Shown here in pieces: positions 25,541 through 33,674 of a stretch of DNA of 64,000 bases (its first letter is position 1; every line of letters starts with the position of its first letter). This DNA comes from JBBREP01 sp038202885. Lineage in GTDB: Bacteria > Actinomycetota > Acidimicrobiia > IMCC26256 > PALSA-610. The notes beneath the pieces are model-generated. The model worked only from the letters and a program-made list of their open reading frames with translations. It was not told where the DNA came from and searched no databases. The stretch spans positions 28,259 to 92,258 of the forward strand of contig JBBREP010000004.1 in assembly GCA_038202885.1 (NCBI GenBank). Direction: 5' to 3'. The position numbers were made by a program, and so were the translations under genes.

Positions 25541-26242
25541 CTACTCCAGGGGTGACCAGCGGCTGGTGCGCAGGAGACGACTCTCCCAGTCGTCGCGCAC
25601 GGCGAGCGCGTCGTGCATCCAGGTGCCCGGCGCCTGAACCTCGGGCGGTAGGTCGCGGGTGAACAAACCGGCGAGCCGTTCGGGGTAGAGCACCCGCTGC
25701 CACAGCACCACCTCTCGACGGCGTGGCGCGCCGAGTGCGGCCTGGAACACGGCGGCGAGTTCGAGCAGCGAACGCTCGGAATGTTCTTGGAGACTCGGCG
25801 CGTAGTGCGTGCGGGCCGCGTCGAGATACTCGTCGAGCTTTGCTTCATGGGGCCAGGCGCTGTCTTCCATGAACAACGTCGGTGCGCGCTCGGCACCGTC
25901 GGTGGGGATGGCGTCGAGCGTGGGAAGCGGTGGCGACCACGGCACGGGGAGCAACAGTTTGCCGGTGACGTCGTGACGCAACGTGTCGGCGTGTGCGGCC
26001 CACGCGCGCAGGTCGCCGTCCTGAACGCGGCGCGCGAGTCGTTCGTAGGCGTTGCCGTCGGCGAGTGCGGTGATCGTGACATGGAGATACGCGCGGTTGG
26101 TGCCGAACGCCAACTTGAGATGCCACGCGAGGCGTGCGTCGTCGCCGGTCGCGAGTGCAGCCATCCAACCGTCGCGCACGTGGAGTTCGAACTCGTCATC
26201 TCGGCCGCCGACCAGGCGATGCACCTCATGCAACAACAACAT
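25541..26242 (-). CDS. Hypothetical protein downstream of the selenoprotein gene
   Basis: 233 residues starting M-L-L-L-H-E-V-H-R-L-V-G-G-R-D-D-E-F-E. The composition is that of a normal soluble protein (Trp- and Leu-rich, acidic). It includes W-M-A-A-L-A-T-G-D-D-A-R-L-A-W-H-L-K-L-A-F-G-T-N-R-A-Y and E-V-V-L-W-Q-R-V-L-Y-P-E-R. No membrane segment or cysteine pair is seen, and I recognise no family. It is the last gene of the minus-strand run from the molybdoenzyme gene, separated from the UGSC selenoprotein stop by 72 bp that contain a large palindrome. It may therefore be transcribed at a different level from the genes before it. Confidence 0.65.
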   Translation of the reverse strand: MLLLHEVHRLVGGRDDEFELHVRDGWMAALATGDDARLAWHLKLAFGTNRAYLHVTITALADGNAYERLARRVQDGDLRAWAAHADTLRHDVTGKLLLPVPWSPPLPTLDAIPTDGAERAPTLFMEDSAWPHEAKLDEYLDAARTHYAPSLQEHSERSLLELAAVFQAALGAPRRREVVLWQRVLYPERLAGLFTRDLPPEVQAPGTWMHDALAVRDDWESRLLRTSRWSPLE

Positions 26243-26272
26243 GTACGAAAGTGTCGCACGCCAACGCCCACC

Positions 26273-26316
26273 GATGCGTCGTTTGACCGCTGTATAGAGG
26301 GGTCAAACGACGCATC
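26273..26316. repeat. TGATGCGTCGTTT palindrome family, copy A
   Basis: A perfect 16-bp inverted repeat (GATGCGTCGTTTGACC and its complement) with a 12-nt spacer containing TATAGA. Read on the minus strand it directly continues the TGA stop of the UGSC gene (TGATGCG...). Two relatives occur at about 37563 and 55004. It may act as a terminator or attenuator before the 25541-26242 gene. Confidence 0.85.
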
Positions 26317-26845
26317 AGGGTGGTGAGGGGGTGCGGGTGAGGGCGGCGATGAGGGCTGGGAAGGCGGCGTCGGCGAGCGCGCGGAGTTCGGCGTTGGTGC
26401 GGTCTTGAATCGGGTGCGCCACGAACACCGATGCGGGGTCGGCGCCGAGCGCAGCTGACTGTGCCGCGGCCGCGGTGATGAACTCGGTCGATGCCACGAA
26501 CACGGTCGGTACGCCGACCGATTCGAGGTTGACGGTGTCGTGCACACTGCACGACGTGCATGAGCCTCAGTCGGCGAGCGCTTCGATCACCACGTCGCAC
26601 TTCGCCGCGATCTCGTGTCGAAGGTCGACGGGCGCGGGCTTCGTGAACGTCGGTTTGGCGAACCGCTCGACCGTGCTGCCGTGCTCGTGCAACAACTCCT
26701 CGAGCCGATCGAGGAACACGCTGCCGCGCGGTTTGCTGATGTCGAGCAACCCCACGCGCGTGCCGCGCACGTGCGCGGGACGGCTCGCTCGCGTGCGCGT
26801 CAGCGCCGCTTGTTCTCCGGTGGGATCGAGGAGCACATGGGTCAT
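26315..26845 (-). CDS. UGSC-family selenoprotein (in-frame TGA read as selenocysteine)
   Basis: 176 residues if the TGA at 26567-26569 encodes selenocysteine (position 93). The first 92 residues (L-L-D-I-S-K-P-R-G-S-V-F-L-D-R-L-E-E-L-L, then K-P-T-F-T-K-P-A-P) and the 83 after the TGA read in one frame and both look coding. The centre is A-D-U-G-S-C-T-S-C-S-V-H-D, the signature of the UGSC family, known from marine selenoproteome surveys and with Cys in place of Sec in relatives. Cys96 and Cys99 complete a U-x2-C-x2-C. A SECIS-like hairpin follows the TGA. The ATG overlaps the stop of the thioredoxin-fold gene (ATGA). Likely a redox protein; its substrate is unknown. The stop codon lies in a palindromic repeat. 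Confidence 0.85.
26537..26569 (-). promoter_or_regulatory. Candidate bacterial SECIS element with UGA codon
   Basis: On the minus strand the TGA (26569-26567) is followed by 11 nt, then a perfect 8-bp stem GTCGTGCA / TGCACGAC closed by the loop GTG (or a 7-bp stem with loop AGTGT). The 11-nt spacing equals that of the minimal E. coli fdhF SECIS, and a G at the start of the apical loop fits bacterial SECIS rules. The serine in the loop uses AGT, a codon that preserves the G/U loop, whereas the neighbouring serine uses TCG. Confidence 0.75.
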
Positions 26846-28320
26846 GGCGTGATCTCCTTCGTGACGATCTCACTACCGATCGCGCCGCTTGCCCAGCCGC
26901 CGATCACTGCCGAGAACATACCGGCTTCGCCGCCCGCGTGAACGATGACGAGTCCACCGTCGCGGAACTTCGCCAAGGTCGACGTCGCGAAACCCTCCGG
27001 AAGTCCCTCGCTGATGCCGCCCGCGCCCCGAACGAGTTCAGCGCCCGGGCACTGCAGCAGCGTGGTCAGTTCCTCGCGCAGGCGCGCCTTCGACCAACCC
27101 GCGTCGCGAAAGACGCGGGCGTGCTCGGGTGATACCACCAGCATGGCGTCCCACACCATGACGTTCTTCGGGTGCCCGACCGTACGCAGGCATGCAGCAA
27201 ACGTGCGCGAGAGTGACTCCGGTGTGCGGCTCAATTGGTCGACGACGCCTTGTACGCCCGAGGCGGCGAACAACGTGATGGCGCTCTGGGCCGCCGACAT
27301 CCCAGCTCGCTCCACGTGCAGCGGCTCCCACGGCGAGTCGTGCTCGCGCTCGGCGAAGCAGAACGTGTACTTGCCCGGATTGCCGAGGGTGGCCCGGTCG
27401 ATCTCGCCCGGACGACCGCCACCGACATTGCGGATCACAAGTTGCAGCGCTCGTCCGATCGTGGCGTTCGCACGGTTGCCCTGGCCGAGCGCGTTGACGC
27501 CGCTGTTCATTCCAATCGAGCGACTGATCGGCCCGTTCACAAGCACCAATGGGCCGGAAAACCACGTGGTGCACAGCAGTCCGTGCGCGTTGAATTCGTC
27601 GGTGCAGGCCGCCTCTACCGCGGCGAGCACCACGGGAAGATATTCGGGCGTGCAGCCGGCCATCACCGCGTTCACCGCGACCTTCTCGACGGTGCACTCC
27701 ACGAGGTCGGGAGGTATCACCGCCACGATGTCCTGCGGATCTCGCGTGGTGCCGGCGAGCATCCGCGCAACTCGTTGCGCCGTCGGCGGAACGACGGGGA
27801 GGCCGTCGGTGAAGCCGCGTGCAAACAGTGCCTCCATCTCGTCCTCGGACGAACCGAGATCGAGGTGACGGCTCCGTAGTTGGCTCACCGTGCGTGCGAT
27901 GGCGCGCTGCTCGACGATTTCGGGCTCGACGCTGCGTGAGCCGCAACCAGGGCGGAAGTCGGGGAGCCCGGCACCGATCCCGGCGAGGCCGGTCAGCTGT
28001 TCCCACTGCTCGCGTGACCAGCCGACGGTGCGCCTCGTTTCCCGGCCCGCGACGACACGCGCGAGTGTGGGCACGGTGTCGATGTCCAGCGCGAACGACA
28101 CGTCGAGATCGCGATCGTCACGAACGACGATGGTGCCGAGGTTGTCGGGGAACGTCGGGTCGTCCTGGCTGAACACGGCGACGAGCACGCCTGCGTCCGC
28201 GAGTTCGCGCAGCACGGGCGCAACGAACTCACACGTCGGGCAATCGCGTTTCACGATGGCGATGACGCCGTCGGGGATCGAAGTGAGTGGCGTACTCGAC
28301 CCGTCGACGTCGACCGTCAT
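26842..28320 (-). CDS. Thioredoxin-fold protein fused to a large uncharacterised domain, UGSC partner
   Basis: 492 residues. Residues ~1-115 form a thioredoxin-like fold with a C-P-T-C redox pair (Cys27, Cys30) after V-K-R-D and a cis-Pro in T-V-P-T. The remaining ~370 residues are a separate domain with G-F-T-D-G-L-P-V-V-P-P-T, conserved-looking cysteines (V-E-C-T, M-A-G-C-T-P-E-Y, G-L-L-C-T-T-W-F) and a Gly-rich core (N-S-G-V-N-A-L-G-Q-G-N-R-A-N). I know no function for this domain. It starts 2 nt after serC and its stop overlaps the UGSC start. The simplest hypothesis is that it reduces, or is reduced by, the selenoprotein. No signal peptide, so cytosolic. Confidence 0.75.
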   Translation of the reverse strand: MTVDVDGSSTPLTSIPDGVIAIVKRDCPTCEFVAPVLRELADAGVLVAVFSQDDPTFPDNLGTIVVRDDRDLDVSFALDIDTVPTLARVVAGRETRRTVGWSREQWEQLTGLAGIGAGLPDFRPGCGSRSVEPEIVEQRAIARTVSQLRSRHLDLGSSEDEMEALFARGFTDGLPVVPPTAQRVARMLAGTTRDPQDIVAVIPPDLVECTVEKVAVNAVMAGCTPEYLPVVLAAVEAACTDEFNAHGLLCTTWFSGPLVLVNGPISRSIGMNSGVNALGQGNRANATIGRALQLVIRNVGGGRPGEIDRATLGNPGKYTFCFAEREHDSPWEPLHVERAGMSAAQSAITLFAASGVQGVVDQLSRTPESLSRTFAACLRTVGHPKNVMVWDAMLVVSPEHARVFRDAGWSKARLREELTTLLQCPGAELVRGAGGISEGLPEGFATSTLAKFRDGGLVIVHAGGEAGMFSAVIGGWASGAIGSEIVTKEITP

Positions 28321-28322
28321 GG

Positions 28323-29468
28323 TCAGCCCGCGAACCGTTCGATGACGTAGTCGATCGAGCGCGTGAGTTGGGCCACATCGTCGGGGTCGATCGCGGGGAA
28401 CAGCGCGATGCGGAGTTGGTTGCGACCGAGTTTGCGGTACGGATCGACGTCGAGGATGCCGTTGGCGCGTAGGGCGGCCACCACCTGTTCGGCGTCGATG
28501 GCCGGATCGAAGTCGATCGTCGCGGTCACGTGACTGCGCGCGGCCTCGGCCACGAACGGCGTGGCGTACTTGTGGGCCTCAGCCCACCCGTAGACGATCC
28601 CAGCCGATTCGTCGCAACGAGTCGCGCATGCCTCGAGGCCACCGATCGCCAGCATCCACTCGACCTGGTGGGCGAGCAGGAAGATCGTCGCGAGCGCCGG
28701 CGTGTTGTACGTCTGGTTGAGCCGAGACTGGGCGAGCGCGATCCCAAGGTCGAGCGATGCCGGTCGCCACCGATCACTCGCTGCGAGTCGCTCGATGCGC
28801 GCGATGGCCGCGGGTGAACACAGCGTGATCCACAACCCGCCGTCGCCACCGAAGCATTTCTGGGGCGCGAAGTAGTACACGTCGGTGTCGGCCGCGTCGA
28901 ACCGCAAACCGCCCGCGCCCGACGTGGCGTCGACCAGTACGAGTGCGGTGTCGGCTGTGGTGCCGACGGGTCGCCGGATCTCGCAGACTGCGCCGGTCGA
29001 GGTCTCGTTGTGGGGGTAGCAATACGCGTCGATGCCAGGCGTGGCGTGACACGGCGTGGGCACGAGCCCGGGCGCGGTGTCGATGACCTCGGGATCTTCG
29101 AGATGCGGCGCGGCGCGTGTGACGGCCGCGAACTTGGCCGAGAACTCGCCGATCGTCACGTGTTGGCTGCGGCGCTCGATGAGTCCGAAGCTCGCGGCAT
29201 CCCAGAATGAGGTGGTGCCGCCATTGCCGAGCAGTACCTCGTAGCCGTCGGGCAGCGAGAAGAGATCGCGCATGCCGTCACGAACCCGCCCGACGACCGA
29301 ACGCACGGTGGGCTTGCGGTGGCTCGTACCAAGGAAACCCGTGGACGCGTCGGCGAGTGCAAGCACAGCTTCGGGCCGCACCTTGGAAGGTCCGGAGCCG
29401 AAGCGGCCGTCACGCGGTCGGAGCGCGTCGGGAATGATGATCTCGGGGTTGTCCGCCGTGTCGGCCAC
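28323..29468 (-). CDS. serC: Phosphoserine aminotransferase
   Basis: A 381-residue class-V PLP aminotransferase. The opening P-D-A-L-R-P-R-D-G-R-F-G-S-G-P-S-K-V-R is typical of the actinobacterial SerC branch. The PLP lysine is in Y-F-A-P-Q-K-C-F (about residue 206), with H-N-E-T-S-T-G earlier for phosphate and PLP contacts. It converts 3-phosphohydroxypyruvate and glutamate to phosphoserine in serine synthesis. It lies 9 nt after the cytochrome b gene and 2 nt before the thioredoxin-fold gene. Placement next to a selenoprotein pair is suggestive because Sec is made from seryl-tRNA, but serC need not serve only that. Confidence 0.92.
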   Translation of the reverse strand: MADTADNPEIIIPDALRPRDGRFGSGPSKVRPEAVLALADASTGFLGTSHRKPTVRSVVGRVRDGMRDLFSLPDGYEVLLGNGGTTSFWDAASFGLIERRSQHVTIGEFSAKFAAVTRAAPHLEDPEVIDTAPGLVPTPCHATPGIDAYCYPHNETSTGAVCEIRRPVGTTADTALVLVDATSGAGGLRFDAADTDVYYFAPQKCFGGDGGLWITLCSPAAIARIERLAASDRWRPASLDLGIALAQSRLNQTYNTPALATIFLLAHQVEWMLAIGGLEACATRCDESAGIVYGWAEAHKYATPFVAEAARSHVTATIDFDPAIDAEQVVAALRANGILDVDPYRKLGRNQLRIALFPAIDPDDVAQLTRSIDYVIERFAG

Positions 29469-29477
29469 GCAACGAGG

Positions 29478-30233
29478 TTACGGGGATACCTCGACCCACG
29501 CGGAACCGGTTTCGTTCGTTGGCCCCGAATCGGCGGCGTCGATGGTCTCCAACGCCGTGACCTCGGCGTACCAGCGCGGGTGTTCGTGGCGCGCCCATGC
29601 TCGCGGGACGCGCCCCGTGACCATGCCCCGCAGCGATGCCGGCCTCGACAGAGCGATCAGGATGTGGCCGAACGTGACGAGGAGCAGCGCGAACGCGAAC
29701 CAGCGGTGTGTGAAGTCGGCACCGCTGCGCCAGTGCAACGCGAACACTGTGGGGAAGCGCAGAAACGTGCCCGTCACGGGCATCACGATGATGCACGCCC
29801 CGATGAACGCGGCGTTCAGCTTCTGGCCGGGGTTGAATTTGCCGATGCGCGCCTGGGGTTTCGTCGACCGACGCCACCAGCGCCGATCGTCGGCCGTCCA
29901 GCGCGAGAAGCGATGCAGGTCGCTGCGGAGTTGCTTGCCGGCGTGCGTGGCGATGCCCAACAAGATCGGAATCGGCATCGCGTAACCGACCCACGTGTGG
30001 ATTTCTTTGATGCTGAGGCGATTCCCGACCCATCCGGTGCCGGGCGCGCCGTACAGGGTGAAGCCGGTGCCGAGCAGTACGAGGAAGAGCAACCCGTTCG
30101 TCCAGTGCACCGCGCGTTCGACACGATCGAATCGCGCCATGCGCCCACCGGCCGCGTCTGCTGGCGTGCGTGACGGCGTGGTGCGCGTCGTCGCTGCGCT
30201 CACCGTCGTCGTGCGCTCAGCTCGTGGGGTCAT
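29478..30233 (-). CDS. Cytochrome b561-type membrane subunit
   Basis: 251 residues, or 220 from the internal start M-A-R-F-D-R-V-E-R-A-V-H-W at 30140, which looks the more natural beginning. Four membrane helices carry candidate heme histidines: A-V-H-W, E-I-H-T-W, T-H-A-G-K and T-H-R-W...G-H-I. This matches the formate-dehydrogenase-gamma/cytochrome b561 family that passes electrons between quinone and a periplasmic enzyme. It follows the YedY-like molybdoenzyme with a 17-nt overlap (if the longer start is used), so the two almost certainly form one membrane redox complex. Confidence 0.87.
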   Translation of the reverse strand: MTPRAERTTTVSAATTRTTPSRTPADAAGGRMARFDRVERAVHWTNGLLFLVLLGTGFTLYGAPGTGWVGNRLSIKEIHTWVGYAMPIPILLGIATHAGKQLRSDLHRFSRWTADDRRWWRRSTKPQARIGKFNPGQKLNAAFIGACIIVMPVTGTFLRFPTVFALHWRSGADFTHRWFAFALLLVTFGHILIALSRPASLRGMVTGRVPRAWARHEHPRWYAEVTALETIDAADSGPTNETGSAWVEVSP

Positions 30234-31023
30234 CGCCGCGGCCGTTGCTCTGGCCGACCCACGCGTCGACGTCGTAGCCGTAGTCCTCCCAGTAGCCAGG
30301 GCGAACTCGGTCGACGACCTCGATCGTGTCGAGCCACTTGATCGACTTGTAGCCGTACATCGGCGCGGCGTACAAGCGCACCGGGCCGCCGTGCTCGGTC
30401 GAGATCGGGTGGTCTTCGAGCTTGTAGGCCACCATCACATCGGGGCGGCGCGCCTGTTCGAGAGTCAGGCTTTCGGTGTAGGTGCCGTCGAAGCTCGTGA
30501 AATGGAGCGCCTTGGCCGACGGTTGTACGCCGACCTCGTCGAGCAGATCCGACAGCAGCACGCCGGTCCACGGCACCTTTGGCACGCGCCAACCGGTGAC
30601 GCATTGAAAGTCTTTGATGATGCGCGTCGCGCGGCGGCTGACCAGGTCGCTGTATCTGAGTTCGAGCGGCTTGTCGACCAGGCCATGGACGCGCAACGTG
30701 TACTCGGCCTCGGTGCGCTTCGGGTAGCCGTCGGTGACCGTGAAGATCGTCCAGCGGCCGTGCGGCACGAAACCGCCGACGAGTCCGGTCGGGTCGGCCT
30801 GCGCGATCTTGCTGACCACGGGATCGAGCCAGTCGGACACCTGCTTGCCGACGGCGATGCCGAGTATGCCGAGCGCACTGAGCGAAAGAAACACGCGGCG
30901 CCCGATCGGGTTCGAGGGTTGCAGCAGTTCCGACTCGGCCACCGCGCGCGCGAGGTCGGTTCGTTCGGGGCTGGATTGGCCCTCGGGGCCGGTCGCGCTG
31001 GGATCGCGTGGGGGAGTGGGCAT
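30217..31023 (-). CDS. YedY/sulfite-oxidase-type molybdopterin oxidoreductase
   Basis: 268 residues. R-R-V-F-L-S-L-S-A-L-G-I-L-G at residues 42-55 is a Tat-like signal or anchor, implying export of a folded cofactor-loaded enzyme. The molybdenum-ligating cysteine is in D-F-Q-C-V-T-G-W (Cys141). W-T-G-V-L-L-S-D-L-L and the C-terminal G-Y-K-S-I-K-W-L-D-T-I-E are family landmarks. Relatives (MsrP/YedY) reduce methionine sulfoxide or other oxidised compounds using a membrane cytochrome b; that partner is encoded directly downstream. First gene of the tight minus-strand run that ends with the selenoprotein. Confidence 0.88.
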   Translation of the reverse strand: MPTPPRDPSATGPEGQSSPERTDLARAVAESELLQPSNPIGRRVFLSLSALGILGIAVGKQVSDWLDPVVSKIAQADPTGLVGGFVPHGRWTIFTVTDGYPKRTEAEYTLRVHGLVDKPLELRYSDLVSRRATRIIKDFQCVTGWRVPKVPWTGVLLSDLLDEVGVQPSAKALHFTSFDGTYTESLTLEQARRPDVMVAYKLEDHPISTEHGGPVRLYAAPMYGYKSIKWLDTIEVVDRVRPGYWEDYGYDVDAWVGQSNGRGDDPTS

Positions 31024-31103
31024 GGCCTATTCGGTCTACGGAGCGGATCGGGGTTGCAGACGTCGCATCGCGCCAACGAGCGCCGGGCGCGGCCGAAGGC
31101 GCG

Positions 31104-32570
31104 TCACCGGGCACCCACCGCGAGCACGTCGTCGATGCCGCCCCGCAGGTCGCTGAGCATGGCCTCGCCGTCGGGAATGGCAGCGGTGTCGCTGACCACG
31201 CCGACGCAGCAGGTGTCGACGTGCGACAGCAGCGTCACGTTCACGGCCGCGCCCGACGGTGGCCCGAACGCGTAGAGCCGCTCGACTTTGGCGCCGCCGA
31301 GATACACCGGCACCGGGGCTCCAGGAACGTTCGAGGTCACGAAATCGACGCACTTCAACATGCCGCCGAACAGGGCTGTTGTGGTCGATGTGGGTAGGCG
31401 GTTGAGCACGCCGGCCAACGTACCGGTAAGGCCGAGCGCGGGCTCGTGGCGCCACTCGCGCACGAGTGCACCGACAGCCTGCATCCGTTCGATTGGGTCG
31501 GTGATGCTCGCTGGTACCGCGAAACGCGCTGGTGCAAAGTGATTCCCGCCCGCGGTGCTGCCTTCGTTGCGGAGGTTGATGGGCATCGTCATGCGCAGCT
31601 CGTCGACGGGGGAGCCGTGGCGCTCGTGATAGCTGGAGAGGCCGCCAATCACGCCAGCGACAAACGCGTCGTTCAAGCTGCGCTGGGCCTTCTTTGCGGC
31701 GCGTTTCAAGTCGTCGAGGGAGATGTCGAACGCGTCGAGGCGACGGCCCATCCCGCGCCGGGTCATCAACGGCGACATTGGTGCGCTCGCGGGCGCGATG
31801 GCGCGGCCGATCGAGCGTGCGGTGTCGACCGCGCGCACTGCACTGCCGAAGGGGTCGCGTGCCGCGCTCGTGATCGTGTCGAGTGCGCCCGTGGGTACTC
31901 GACGGCCGATCCCCATCCAGCGCCGCGTGGTGTGCGCCACCGAGTCGAGTACGAGGTCGCCGCTTCCCATCGGTTCGGCGTGTGGCGCGGCGACGAAATC
32001 ACGCGCCTTGGCGACGCCCGGCGCCAGGTCGACGAGCTGCGCGAGCAGCTCGACGCCGCCCACGCCGTCAGTGACGGAGTGGTGCACCTTCATGATCATC
32101 GCGGCGCGCCCGTCGGCGAGGCCATCGAGCACGATCGTTTCCCACAGTGGGCGGGCCCGGTCGAAGCTCGATTGTGCGAGCGGACCCAGGAAGTCGAGGA
32201 GTTGTCTATCGTTACCGGGTGGCGGCAGCACCATGTGGCGCAGGTGATAGTCGATGTCGAAGTTCGATTCGACGGCCCAGCGCGGTGGACCGATGCGCAT
32301 CGGGGGCGTGAGCACGCGCTGGCGCAGCCGCGGAATCGTGACGCTCGCGTGTTCGTACCGGCGACGCAGCCGCGCGAAGTCGGGCGCGTGATCAAGGATG
32401 GCGACCGCGAGGATCGTGGAGCGCAGGATCGGGTCCTTTTCGATGTTCCACATCAGCGCGTCGGCATCGCTCATGTGTCGATCGAATTGGGCCCCGCTGC
32501 CAATGTCAGGCATCGCCGGACCCGATGATTCCTGCGCGGGTTCGCGCTGGGGAGGTGCGACGTCGCTCAC
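31104..32570 (-). CDS. Wax ester synthase / diacylglycerol acyltransferase (WS/DGAT)
   Basis: A 488-residue member of the WS/DGAT family. The catalytic H-H-S-V-T-D-G (residues 163-169) is intact, and the P-L-W-E region before it and N-V-P-G-A-P-V-P-V-Y near residue 400 are typical. It esterifies acyl-CoA with a fatty alcohol or diacylglycerol to make storage lipid. Internal methionines at residues 20 and 33 are possible starts. The many acyl-CoA ligases in the window fit a lipid-storing metabolism. It ends 80 nt before the molybdoenzyme gene on the same strand. Confidence 0.92.
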   Translation of the reverse strand: MSDVAPPQREPAQESSGPAMPDIGSGAQFDRHMSDADALMWNIEKDPILRSTILAVAILDHAPDFARLRRRYEHASVTIPRLRQRVLTPPMRIGPPRWAVESNFDIDYHLRHMVLPPPGNDRQLLDFLGPLAQSSFDRARPLWETIVLDGLADGRAAMIMKVHHSVTDGVGGVELLAQLVDLAPGVAKARDFVAAPHAEPMGSGDLVLDSVAHTTRRWMGIGRRVPTGALDTITSAARDPFGSAVRAVDTARSIGRAIAPASAPMSPLMTRRGMGRRLDAFDISLDDLKRAAKKAQRSLNDAFVAGVIGGLSSYHERHGSPVDELRMTMPINLRNEGSTAGGNHFAPARFAVPASITDPIERMQAVGALVREWRHEPALGLTGTLAGVLNRLPTSTTTALFGGMLKCVDFVTSNVPGAPVPVYLGGAKVERLYAFGPPSGAAVNVTLLSHVDTCCVGVVSDTAAIPDGEAMLSDLRGGIDDVLAVGAR

Positions 32571-32630
32571 ACTGCCACGCTACCCACGGTCGCAAGCCCG
32601 CAGTCCGCGAGCGCGAGGTCGTGGAGCGGG

Positions 32631-32735
32631 CGAGCGGGGGTGCAGCGAAGGAGCCCTTGGGGGCGCGAGCCGAAGGCGAGCGGGGGTGCAGCGAAGGAGC
32701 CCTTGGGGGCGCGAGCCGAGGGCGAGCGGGGGTGG
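32631..32735. repeat. 46-bp tandem repeat (2.3 copies)
   Basis: Two full units starting CGAGCGGGGGTGCAGCGAAG at 32631 and 32677 and a partial unit at 32723. A related single copy occurs at 35810-35850 on the other strand. In both places the unit ends with GCGAGCGGGGGTGGA a short distance before a start codon (32759 and 35808). Confidence 0.85.
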
Positions 32736-32758
32736 ACAGGCAGTTAGCGTGCCGGGCC

Positions 32759-33640
32759 ATGCGAGAGCGCTACGTGGTTGCCAATGGGATGCGCCTCTAC
32801 TGCCTTGAAGCGGGCGATCCCAGTGATCCGTTGGTGTTGCTGTGCCACGGCTTCCCTGAACTGGCGCTGTCGTGGCGACACCAAATCGACACGCTCGCGG
32901 CACTCGGCTATCACGTCGTCGCGCCCGATATGCCGGGTTACGGACGCTCCGACAAGCCCGATGTGGCCTACGACGTCGTGTTCCTGAACGGCACGCTTGC
33001 CGCGCTCGTCCGGGCGCTCGGCCACCACCGGTGTGTGATCGCGGGCCACGACTGGGGTGGGATCCTCGTGTGGCATTTCGCGCGGATGTTTCCCGACATC
33101 ACTGCGGGTGTGGTCGGAGTGAACACCCCGGACCTGCCACGGCCGCCGATTCCGCCCGTCGAGTTGCTGCGGTCGATCTTCGTCGACACCCCGATCTACA
33201 TCATTCAGTTCCAAGAACCCGGCCTGGCCGAGTGGGTGTTGTCGTGGGGGCGTGGCGCGGATGACTTCATCGAGATGATCTTCCTCAACGAGATGTTGCG
33301 AAATCGCGAGGCGTTCCCACCCGAAATACTCGAGCAGTACAAGCAGGCCTTTCGACCCGCTGGCGCGTTGACACCGCCGATCGAGTACTACCGCAACATG
33401 GATCGCAACTGGGAGCTGTCGGCGGCGTGGGCCGATCGCACGATCGACGTGCCGTGCCTCATGATCTCGGCGGCCGACGACCCGGTGCTCACCCCCGCGA
33501 TGACGATCGGTATGGAGGAACGGGTACCGACGCTCATGCGGGTGGTGATCGACGATTGTGGTCACTGGACGCAACAGGAACGTCCCGAACAGACAAACGC
33601 AGCGTTCGCCCAGTATCTCGCCACGCTCGAGCGTTGGTGA
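32759..33640 (+). CDS. Alpha/beta hydrolase, epoxide hydrolase-like
   Basis: 293 residues from the ATG at 32759. The oxyanion motif H-G-F-P-E lies near residue 27, the nucleophile Asp is in G-H-D-W-G-G (about residue 100), and the catalytic His is in D-C-G-H-W-T near the C-terminus. A nucleophilic Asp rather than Ser, with two Tyr-bearing cap segments (P-I-Y-I-I and I-E-Y-Y-R-N), matches soluble epoxide hydrolases. It is preceded immediately by a tandem repeat; a longer frame upstream reads through this repeat and is not credible. Confidence 0.9.
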   Translation: MRERYVVANGMRLYCLEAGDPSDPLVLLCHGFPELALSWRHQIDTLAALGYHVVAPDMPGYGRSDKPDVAYDVVFLNGTLAALVRALGHHRCVIAGHDWGGILVWHFARMFPDITAGVVGVNTPDLPRPPIPPVELLRSIFVDTPIYIIQFQEPGLAEWVLSWGRGADDFIEMIFLNEMLRNREAFPPEILEQYKQAFRPAGALTPPIEYYRNMDRNWELSAAWADRTIDVPCLMISAADDPVLTPAMTIGMEERVPTLMRVVIDDCGHWTQQERPEQTNAAFAQYLATLERW

Positions 33641-33674
33641 GCACCCACCGAAGCGAGCGTTACGCTTCGGCGTG

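Noticed and set aside
25369..26547. 392-residue minus-strand frame
   Set aside because: Ser/Pro/Arg/Thr-rich shadow translation across the palindrome, the selenoprotein and the 25541-26242 gene; the other frame has normal composition.
26567..26569. Simple nonsense mutation or frameshift splitting the 26315-26845 gene into a pseudogene
   Set aside because: Both halves keep the same frame, the TGA falls exactly at the Sec/Cys position of the UGSC motif, and a correctly spaced hairpin follows.
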